Source of the DNA: an uncultured Oscillospiraceae bacterium
GTDB taxonomy: Bacteria > Bacillota > Clostridia > Oscillospirales > Ruminococcaceae
DNA length: 51,186 bases
NCBI GenBank assembly: GCA_910586535.1
Contig: CAJUHS010000018.1
Location: forward strand, 1 to 51,186
Direction: 5' to 3'
In this document: positions 46,250-51,186 of the stretch, piece by piece
How the letters are laid out: the number at the start of each line of letters is the position of its first letter
Position numbering within the stretch: the first letter of the stretch is position 1
Made by a program: the position numbers and the translations under genes
Notes under the pieces: model-generated
The model's input: only the letters and a program-made list of their open reading frames with translations
What the model was told of the DNA's origin: nothing
Databases searched by the model: none

Positions 46250-47808
46250 TGCGGGCGGCTTTTTACGGGCGCTATTCCAGCCACGCGCAAAAGGACACTT
46301 CTATTGAGCAGCAGCTTCGGGAATGCCGCGAATGGGCGCAACGAAACGACGTGCAGATCGTCGCCGAATATAGTGACCGCGCTCTGACGGGAACGACCGA
46401 CCGTCGCGAGCAGTTCCAGAAGATGATCCGTGACGCCGCGAAAGGACGGTGGCAGCTCGTTCTCTGCTATAAGGTTGACCGCTTCGCGCGTAACCGTTAC
46501 GACAGCGCGACCTATAAGGCGAAGCTGAAGAAGTACGGCATCCGCGTCGTGTACGCGATGGAATCAATTCCCGAAGGGCCCGAGGGGATCCTGCTTGAAT
46601 CGGTTCTGGAAGGATCCGCCGAATACTACAGCGCGAACTTATCGCAGAACATAAGGCGCGGGATGCACGAAAACGCGCTCGAGTGCAAAGTCAATAACGG
46701 CGCGATGCCGCTCGGGCTTATGAAAGGCGCCGACGGGCGCTATACGATTGAGCCTGCGGGCGCGACCGTCGTGCGCGATATTTTCGAGATGTACGCCGCC
46801 GGCTCGAACGTCATCCAGATAATCACGGCGCTGAATGCGCGGGGCTTGAAAACGAGCACCGGCGGGCGCTGGAATAAAAACAGCTTGCACCGCATACTTC
46901 GGAACGAGAAGTACGTCGGCATTTATAATTGGGGCGGCGTCCGTATCGAGGGCGGCATCCCGGCAATACTTTCAAAGGAGCTATTCAACGAAGTGCAGGA
47001 ACGCATGAAAAAAGTCGCCCGCGCACCGGGCGCGAGCAGAACGGAAGTCGACTATATTCTGACCGGCAAGCTCTTCTGCGGTCATTGCGGCAGTCCGATG
47101 ATCGGCGAAAGCGGAACGAGCCGCAGCGGCAAAAAATTCTACTACTACTCTTGCGCCGAACGCAAACACCGGCGCGCTTGCAAAAAGAAGCCCGTCCGAA
47201 AGGAATGGATCGAGGAAACGCTCGTCAGGCTCCTGCGCGAGCGGTGTCTGACCGACGACGTCATCCGCGTGATCGTCGACGCGGCGATGGATCTGCAGGA
47301 ACGCGAAAAGGACGACAGCGTTCTCCGCGGATTCGAGACGGAGCTCGTCGAAGTTAAGCGCGCGATCGCGAACTTGATCTCTGCCATCGAGCAAGGCATT
47401 ATTACGCCCAGCACGAAGCAACGGCTCGACGATCTCGAAGCGCGGCGCGTAGATCTGGAAGTCGCGATCGAGGATGAAAAGGTTCAGCAGCCGCAGTTGA
47501 CGCGCGACCAGCTCACGTTCTGGCTCGAACGGTTCCGCGACGGAGATCCTTCGGATCCGAAGTTCCGCGAATCGTTTATTGAGATCTTTGTGTCTAAGGT
47601 CTACCTTTATGACGACCATTTCCGCGCGGTTTGCAATTATACCGGCGACAGCGAAGGCATAACATACGACTTTGTCAACGATATAGAGAGCTGGGGCGAC
47701 GCTGGCGAAGTGTTCGACTTTGAAGCCCCGAGCTCCACCATAAAGGACTGGGGCGAACACCTTAATAGGGGTTCGCTCTTTTTTTGTTGCAAAAAAGCCA
47801 TGCATTAG
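46246..47808 (+). CDS. Large serine recombinase (phage integrase)
   Basis: 520 residues. Resolvase domain 1-150 with YGRYSS (catalytic Ser11), SIEQQLRECREWA and KVDRFARNR; recombinase domain about 160-260 (GYxxx-like MPLGLMKGADGRY, RNEKYVGIYNWG); zinc ribbon with C278, C281, C303 and C312; coiled-coil about 360-430. It inserts and removes the prophage through attP and attB, with a directionality factor for excision. The ORF runs into its own terminator, so the last 18 or so residues (GEHLNRGSLFFCCKKAMH) are not typical of the family. It is third in the lysogeny operon. Confidence 0.93.
   Translation: MMRAAFYGRYSSHAQKDTSIEQQLRECREWAQRNDVQIVAEYSDRALTGTTDRREQFQKMIRDAAKGRWQLVLCYKVDRFARNRYDSATYKAKLKKYGIRVVYAMESIPEGPEGILLESVLEGSAEYYSANLSQNIRRGMHENALECKVNNGAMPLGLMKGADGRYTIEPAGATVVRDIFEMYAAGSNVIQIITALNARGLKTSTGGRWNKNSLHRILRNEKYVGIYNWGGVRIEGGIPAILSKELFNEVQERMKKVARAPGASRTEVDYILTGKLFCGHCGSPMIGESGTSRSGKKFYYYSCAERKHRRACKKKPVRKEWIEETLVRLLRERCLTDDVIRVIVDAAMDLQEREKDDSVLRGFETELVEVKRAIANLISAIEQGIITPSTKQRLDDLEARRVDLEVAIEDEKVQQPQLTRDQLTFWLERFRDGDPSDPKFRESFIEIFVSKVYLYDDHFRAVCNYTGDSEGITYDFVNDIESWGDAGEVFDFEAPSSTIKDWGEHLNRGSLFFCCKKAMH
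47753..47785 (+). terminator. Rho-independent terminator in the integrase 3' end
   Basis: GCGAACACC (47753-47761), loop TTAATAG, GGGGTTCGC (47768-47776) with one mismatch, then C and T7. It lies inside the integrase frame, about 8 codons before the stop. It ends the lysogeny operon. Confidence 0.8.
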
Positions 47809-47855
47809 CGTCCGAATTTTCGCCTTTCGGCTGTTTTGGTTGGCACAGATAAAAA

Positions 47856-47975
47856 CCATAAGTCAACGGCAAAAAATATTGCTTAAACCATTTATTGTAG
47901 CATCGAGTCAAGTTCGTAAAAGAGCTTGACTTTTTCTTTTGACACAATATTTTGTTGCTGTTCGTTGACTTATGG
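47856..47975. repeat. 120-bp element with 13-bp inverted ends
   Basis: CCATAAGTCAACG (47856-47868) and CGTTGACTTATGG (47963-47975) are perfect inverted ends. AAAATATTG (47873-47881) and CAATATTTT (47945-47953) extend the symmetry, and an inner pair AGTCAAG/CTTGACT lies between them. There is no gene inside and no clear target duplication. It may be a MITE-like remnant, an att-associated dyad or a regulatory RNA/terminator. A weak promoter (TTGACT 47926-47931, TATTTT 47948-47953) faces the right-hand genes. Confidence 0.6.
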
Positions 47976-48067
47976 ACCAACTGGTCTTTGAGTGTTCCTT
48001 CATTGTATTTTTACTGTGCCGTTTTTGTTGTTGCCGAAAGGCGAAAAAATTCGGAGGTAAATCCAAA

Positions 48068-48349
48068 ATGAAAGAAACAAGTGCAAATATTGAGAATGAA
48101 GTAAGAAAATTCTATCTCTCGGAATTCTCTTACGACGACGGCGAATACGAGATCACCTTTAACATTCTCGATGTCAGCTTCGTTTACGAAACTATCACCA
48201 TAGCTATTACACGAGCCGGTCGTATAAGCCAAGATACGTTCCCACTGCTCCGCGACAAAGACGGTCAACTGTATTTCGAGTTCGGATTGTTCTATGAAAA
48301 CAAAATCAAGCTCGACGACTTTGTAAACATAGGTGAAGACGATGACTAA
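48068..48349 (+). CDS. Right-flank small protein, unknown
   Basis: 93 residues from the ATG at 48068 (GGAGGTAAATCCAAA site). Acidic, beta-rich (DGEYEITFNILDVSFVYETI, GQLYFEFGLFYENKIKLDDF). First of a plus-strand cluster with lower GC and different codon use than the prophage. No family recognised. Confidence 0.6.
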   Translation: MKETSANIENEVRKFYLSEFSYDDGEYEITFNILDVSFVYETITIAITRAGRISQDTFPLLRDKDGQLYFEFGLFYENKIKLDDFVNIGEDDD

Positions 48350-48464
48350 CGAAGAATACATAGCTATCTTAAAACAAGACTTCCCCAAAGACTATGCCGA
48401 AGACGACAAGTTCACTGCGGCATTATTGGATTGGTGCGAGAATCGAGGTGCAGATAATGACTGA
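48342..48464 (+). CDS. Very small protein coupled to the SLOG-like gene
   Basis: 40 codons: MTNEEYIAILKQDFPKDYAE, then a helical WCENRGADND end. It overlaps the gene before by 8 nt and the next start by 8 nt, so it sits in a coupled series. No family recognised. Confidence 0.5.
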   Translation: MTNEEYIAILKQDFPKDYAEDDKFTAALLDWCENRGADND

Positions 48465-48951
48465 CTACAAAACCGAAACCGTATTCGTCAGCGGGTCGTT
48501 AAGCGTAACGGAATTAAGAGAGTTCGCAAAGGCGCATGTTCGCAGTATAGCAACAAGCCGTATAAACGTACTCATAGGCGACGCTTACGGTGCGGACAAA
48601 CTGATTCAGCAAGAGCTTAAAAACGTATACGACTACCCGTTCGTTACGGTATACGCAAGCAACGGTAAAGCACGCAATAACATAGGCAACTACAAAGTAA
48701 AAGCAATCGACGTACCGACAGGCATTTACGGTCGGGAGTTCTATACATACAAAGACGTCGCCATGTCGAACGACTGCGATTTCGGATTTATGCTATGGGA
48801 CAGCAAAAGCAACGGCACGCTAAACAACATTAGACGGCTAATCGGCATGAACAAGCTCAGTATAGTTTGTTTGAGTTATACCCGTAAATCTTACAAGATT
48901 GAAACCGAACAACAGCTTGACAAAATGTTGAGAGACATTAAAGGAGAATAA
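48457..48951 (+). CDS. SLOG/YspA-cpYpsA-like nucleotide-binding protein
   Basis: 164 residues from the ATG at 48457. ETVFVSGSLSVTELREFAKA, NVLIGDAYGADKLIQQELKN and CDFGFMLWDSKSNGTLNNIR follow the SLOG Rossmann-like pattern (beta strand-Gly-Ser-loop, GDAYGAD, then D-x-G-x-x-x-W-D). SLOG proteins bind nucleotide-derived ligands and some act in anti-phage signalling. Whether this one senses or makes a ligand is not known. Confidence 0.72.
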   Translation: MTDYKTETVFVSGSLSVTELREFAKAHVRSIATSRINVLIGDAYGADKLIQQELKNVYDYPFVTVYASNGKARNNIGNYKVKAIDVPTGIYGREFYTYKDVAMSNDCDFGFMLWDSKSNGTLNNIRRLIGMNKLSIVCLSYTRKSYKIETEQQLDKMLRDIKGE

Positions 48952-48956
48952 CTACT

Positions 48957-49367
48957 ATGGATAGACAAATCAAGAAAGACAAAGCAATCGAGCTTATGAA
49001 AGCTCTCGACATCTACAAGCCGTATATAGACGGCTTCGAGCAGTCCGACAAAGTATGCTTCTATGAAATGTTCGGCGGGTATTGGGTAGAACAAGAACCC
49101 GAAATACAAAAGAAACTGAACGAACTCGAAAAGCAATACAACTGCGTCGTATATGCGATTACGCACGAGTTCACGGACTTCGGCGAGTGTTGGGATTTCC
49201 TGCTCGTTACCGACTACCCCGAAGAGCACGACACGCTCTTATACAAGCAGAGCAACGACAATTACATAGTATTCGCGTATGTATGGAACAAGACGGACGA
49301 TTATTGCAGCGAGTTCGGGAGCATAGGCGTTAAGTCGTTCGGCGGCGGCATTCGGAGGGTTGCGTAA
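48957..49367 (+). CDS. Right-flank protein, unknown
   Basis: 136 residues. KKDKAIELMKALDIYKPYID, MFGGYWVEQEPEIQKKLNEL, YNCVVYAITHEFTDFGECWD and FLLVTDYPEEHDTLLYKQSN give an alpha-beta fold rich in aromatic and acidic residues. Similar small proteins are common on gut plasmids and conjugative elements. GGAGAATAACTACT precedes the ATG. Confidence 0.58.
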   Translation: MDRQIKKDKAIELMKALDIYKPYIDGFEQSDKVCFYEMFGGYWVEQEPEIQKKLNELEKQYNCVVYAITHEFTDFGECWDFLLVTDYPEEHDTLLYKQSNDNYIVFAYVWNKTDDYCSEFGSIGVKSFGGGIRRVA

Positions 49368-49678
49368 TGGGAACGGTATACATAGTTCAGTTCGATTGGG
49401 CTACACCCGACGCGAGCGGTATAGACCTATATGTGTTCGGAGATTACGGCAGAGCCTACGACAAATTCAAAGAGCTTATTTGCAACGAGCGCAATCCCGA
49501 AATGTCTTGGGTCGGAGATATTGAGTTCGACGACGACGGCTACCCCGTTGACGAAAGATACGAATTTTCGTTCGAGGACAACAATTCGGGCGAATCGGAA
49601 GTATGGTGGCATATTCGAGATAACAGCGATTGGTTTATGCACTCGTACATCGACTTGCTTGTTATGGAGGTGATGTGA
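49367..49678 (+). CDS. Right-flank small protein, acidic
   Basis: 103 residues: GTVYIVQFDWATPDASGIDL then YVFGDYGRAYDKFKELICNE, and acidic YEFSFEDNNSGESEVWWHIR. Starts one base over the previous stop. No family recognised; the acidic character might suit a DNA mimic, but nothing proves it. Confidence 0.55.
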   Translation: MGTVYIVQFDWATPDASGIDLYVFGDYGRAYDKFKELICNERNPEMSWVGDIEFDDDGYPVDERYEFSFEDNNSGESEVWWHIRDNSDWFMHSYIDLLVMEVM

Positions 49679-49679
49679 A

Positions 49680-49850
49680 ATGACATTACCGCATAAGACA
49701 ACGGCGCTTATTAAATCCATACGCGGCTGGGATTGGATAACCGTTCTCGAACAGACCGGCGACCATTCGTACATAGTCGAGTACAACGGCAAACGACTCA
49801 ACGCAATATTCAGCACTTGGATAGACGCGTTCGTTATTTACGACGATTAA
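49680..49850 (+). CDS. Right-flank small protein, paralogue A
   Basis: 56 residues. WITVLEQTGDHSYIVEYNGK then LNAIFSTWIDAFVIYDD parallels the neighbour at 49862-50059 (TVIEKVGDNDYIVDYKGVKC). Probably a tandem duplicate of a small domain. GGAGGTGATGTGAA precedes the start. Confidence 0.55.
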   Translation: MTLPHKTTALIKSIRGWDWITVLEQTGDHSYIVEYNGKRLNAIFSTWIDAFVIYDD

Positions 49851-49861
49851 GGAGATTTATT

Positions 49862-50059
49862 ATGACGTTCAAAACACAAGCATACATACAATCGCTTAAC
49901 AAAGGTTTAATTATGCCGACGTACAAAGACGAGATAACCGTTATTGAAAAAGTCGGAGACAACGACTACATAGTTGACTACAAGGGCGTGAAATGTCACG
50001 TTCTTTTCAATTGGTTCGTCGGAGCATACTTTGCCGACGACGTTTACGGGAAGGTTTAA
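49862..50059 (+). CDS. Right-flank small protein, paralogue B
   Basis: 65 residues from the ATG at 49862 (AAGGAGATTTATT site). DEITVIEKVGDNDYIVDYKG and VLFNWFVGAYFADD align with the gene before it. A longer N-terminus (FKTQAYIQSLNKGLIMPTYK) is present. No known family. Confidence 0.55.
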   Translation: MTFKTQAYIQSLNKGLIMPTYKDEITVIEKVGDNDYIVDYKGVKCHVLFNWFVGAYFADDVYGKV

Positions 50060-50064
50060 TTATT

Positions 50065-50676
50065 ATGGGTCAGTATTACAGAGCAATGGTAAAAAAACAG
50101 AACGGACGTATAGTCATATACAACCGCGACGTAATTCGGAACGGTAAGCCCGAATACATGGTAGCCAAGCTGATGGAACATTCGTGGTGGCTTAACGATT
50201 TCGTAAACGCCGTTTGTCTTGACATTTATAACAGCAAAGAAAAACGACGTGTAGCGTGGATCGGAGATTATGCAAGTACATATCTCGACTGCTTCGACTT
50301 AAAGGAACTTAACGGGCTTAACAAGCGTCAAATCGATCGTATGACGAAGCGATGTTGGGATTGCGACGGTATTGCCGTACCGACTACGGACTTCACTCTC
50401 GACAGGCTGTTTCTAATTAATCACACGAAAAGACAATACGTAGATTGTTCGGAATACTACGCCGACAGCGTATCTTCCGACGAGTGGTGCTTGCATCCTT
50501 TACCGTTATTGACGTGCATAGGAAACGGGCTCGGCGGCGGCGATTACTGCCCTACCGACGATTCGACCGAAGATTACGTCGGCGCGTGGGCGTGGGACGA
50601 GATAAGCATAACAGACAAGCCCGTATCTAACTACGTTAAGATTTGCCCTATATTCAAAGAAAAACGTTGGGACTAA
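50065..50676 (+). CDS. MGQYY-type mobile-element protein, unknown
   Basis: 203 residues. The opening MGQYYRAMVKKQNGRIVIYN and KLMEHSWWLNDFVNAVCLDI is a widely seen start in small proteins of phages and plasmids of gut Bacillota (GQYY..KLMEHS). VAWIGDYASTYLDCFDLKEL and YCPTDDSTEDYVGAWAWDEI follow. No function is known. It supports the idea that the right flank is mobile DNA. Confidence 0.65.
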   Translation: MGQYYRAMVKKQNGRIVIYNRDVIRNGKPEYMVAKLMEHSWWLNDFVNAVCLDIYNSKEKRRVAWIGDYASTYLDCFDLKELNGLNKRQIDRMTKRCWDCDGIAVPTTDFTLDRLFLINHTKRQYVDCSEYYADSVSSDEWCLHPLPLLTCIGNGLGGGDYCPTDDSTEDYVGAWAWDEISITDKPVSNYVKICPIFKEKRWD

Positions 50677-50692
50677 ACAAGGAGTAACTACT

Positions 50693-50938
50693 ATGCGAAA
50701 TACGAAAGAAGCGCAAGCCATACTCACGGCTATATTCTGTCTTAATCGCACGGGCGAACGAAACAAACAGATAGACCTTATCTGCGATTACGCGTTCCGT
50801 AGATTTTTCGGCGCGAATACCAATATACTCGCGCTCGATTGTATAGGACAAAGCAAGGAAGCTATGGAACAGCAAATAACCAAACTGCTCGAACAAGAAA
50901 CCGAGTTTAAGAAATACATGGAGGAATACAAATCATGA
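50693..50938 (+). CDS. Right-flank helical protein, unknown
   Basis: 81 residues, helical (KEAQAILTAIFCLNRTGERN, IDLICDYAFRRFFGANTNIL, ITKLLEQETEFKKYMEEYKS). AAGGAGTAACTACT site. Stop overlaps the next start (ATGA). Confidence 0.55.
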   Translation: MRNTKEAQAILTAIFCLNRTGERNKQIDLICDYAFRRFFGANTNILALDCIGQSKEAMEQQITKLLEQETEFKKYMEEYKS

Positions 50939-51150
50939 GCAACATACAAAGACTTGCGGAAAACGGCAATAAAAACCATCGACTGTTCGCATCGACCATT
51001 ATTGAGCTTATGAACTCGCAAGGCTTTTACGGCAGGTTGTTTAGAGCCGTAAACAGTTTAAGCGAGGACGGTTACGAAACGCTGTACGAGCAGTTAGAAC
51101 AGCAAAACTTTAACGATTCGCTTGACGTCGTACTGTGGTTGGAGTGTTAG
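50935..51150 (+). CDS. Right-flank small protein, unknown
   Basis: 71 residues: MSNIQRLAENGNKNHRLFAS, TIIELMNSQGFYGRLFRAVN, then an acidic end with DSLDVVLWLEC. A similar SQGFYGRL stretch occurs in short genes of plasmids and phages. Coupled to the gene before it. Confidence 0.55.
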   Translation: MSNIQRLAENGNKNHRLFASTIIELMNSQGFYGRLFRAVNSLSEDGYETLYEQLEQQNFNDSLDVVLWLEC

Positions 51151-51186
51151 ATGAAGCATTACGGCTACAAGATATGCTATTCCGAG
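51151..51186 (+). CDS. Start of a further gene (cut by window end)
   Basis: ATG at 51151 directly after the previous stop opens MKHYGYKICYSE and runs to the window edge. Same orientation and style as the cluster; nothing more can be said. Confidence 0.4.
   Translation, partial: MKHYGYKICYSE

Larger units (their letters stand above)
623..47855. mobile_element. Temperate myovirus-type prophage (approximate limits)
   Basis: Between the tRNA and the sequence after the serine recombinase lie complete modules for lysogeny, early regulation, replication, methylation, packaging, head, contractile tail and lysis. Sheath, tube, gpX, gpJ and gpI homologues show a contractile tail; terminase, portal, gpD/gpE-like proteins and ClpP-type protease show a lambda-type head. 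Ends are given only to the nearest gene-free stretch, because the recombinase is of the serine type, whose att cores can be as short as 2-3 bp. HicAB at the left may be prophage cargo or host. Confidence 0.85.

Noticed and set aside
596..47775. GGGGTTCG shared by the tRNA-Val T-arm (596-603) and the integrase end (47768-47775) as att core
   Set aside because: The right copy is an arm of the integrase terminator, and the sequence after it does not restore the tRNA 3' end as a tRNA-type attachment site would.
47972..48067. 32-codon N-terminal extension of the 48068 gene
   Set aside because: Hydrophobic cysteine-rich reading from the inverted-repeat region; the ATG at 48068 has a proper GGAGG site.

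Overview
The window is a near-complete temperate phage genome in a Bacillota chromosome, most likely a gut Clostridia-type bacterium (inferred from gene content, AGGAGG ribosome sites and phage families). Bases 1-49 are not biological: they are an Illumina TruSeq P7/index/Read-2 adapter left on the contig end. Host sequence starts at 50 with a 3'-truncated dtd gene and a tRNA-Val(GAC). A HicAB toxin-antitoxin pair follows, and then the prophage. The sequence carries traces of assembly imperfection, so each frameshift noted here should be read as 'real or assembly-derived'.

Prophage layout. About 26.3 kb to 1.6 kb, all on the minus strand, is the late region: late promoter, lambda-type packaging and head genes (terminase, gpW-like, portal, ClpP-type protease, gpD-like, gpE-like capsid), a contractile tail (sheath, tube, chaperone with a -1 frameshift, tape measure, LysM gpX, hub, spike, gp25, gpJ, gpI), a receptor-binding fibre, a diversity-generating retroelement (DGR), holin-like genes and a strong terminator. 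About 45.5 to 26.6 kb, also minus, is the early/middle region: small early genes, Erf-like annealing protein, replication initiator, DnaC-type loader, RecU, four DNA methyltransferases, a phage-borne S-adenosylmethionine synthetase, and an ArpU/DUF1492-type late activator. The lysogeny module (XRE repressor, small coupled ORF, large serine recombinase) runs on the plus strand from 45.68 to 47.81 kb, divergent from the early promoter.

The DGR has all its parts in the usual order: target gene with variable repeat (VR, 5777-5901), avd, template repeat (TR, 5048-5171), structured spacer, reverse transcriptase. Fourteen of 14 VR/TR substitutions are at template adenines. The VR also has one extra base, so the target ORF leaves the conserved C-type-lectin frame and stops early. 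A hairpin with a GACA loop lies 27 nt after the VR, as expected for DGR homing.

The methylation block combines two ParB-methylase fusions, an MT-A70-like enzyme with a G9 tract, a circularly permuted cytosine-5 methylase interrupted at a G11 tract, and MetK translationally coupled to one methylase. Together they look like a self-supplied and possibly phase-variable DNA modification system.

Right of 47.86 kb is a different, AT-richer, plus-strand cluster of small genes of mostly unknown function (one SLOG-like), which may be another mobile element into which the prophage inserted. The exact att sites could not be fixed from sequence alone.
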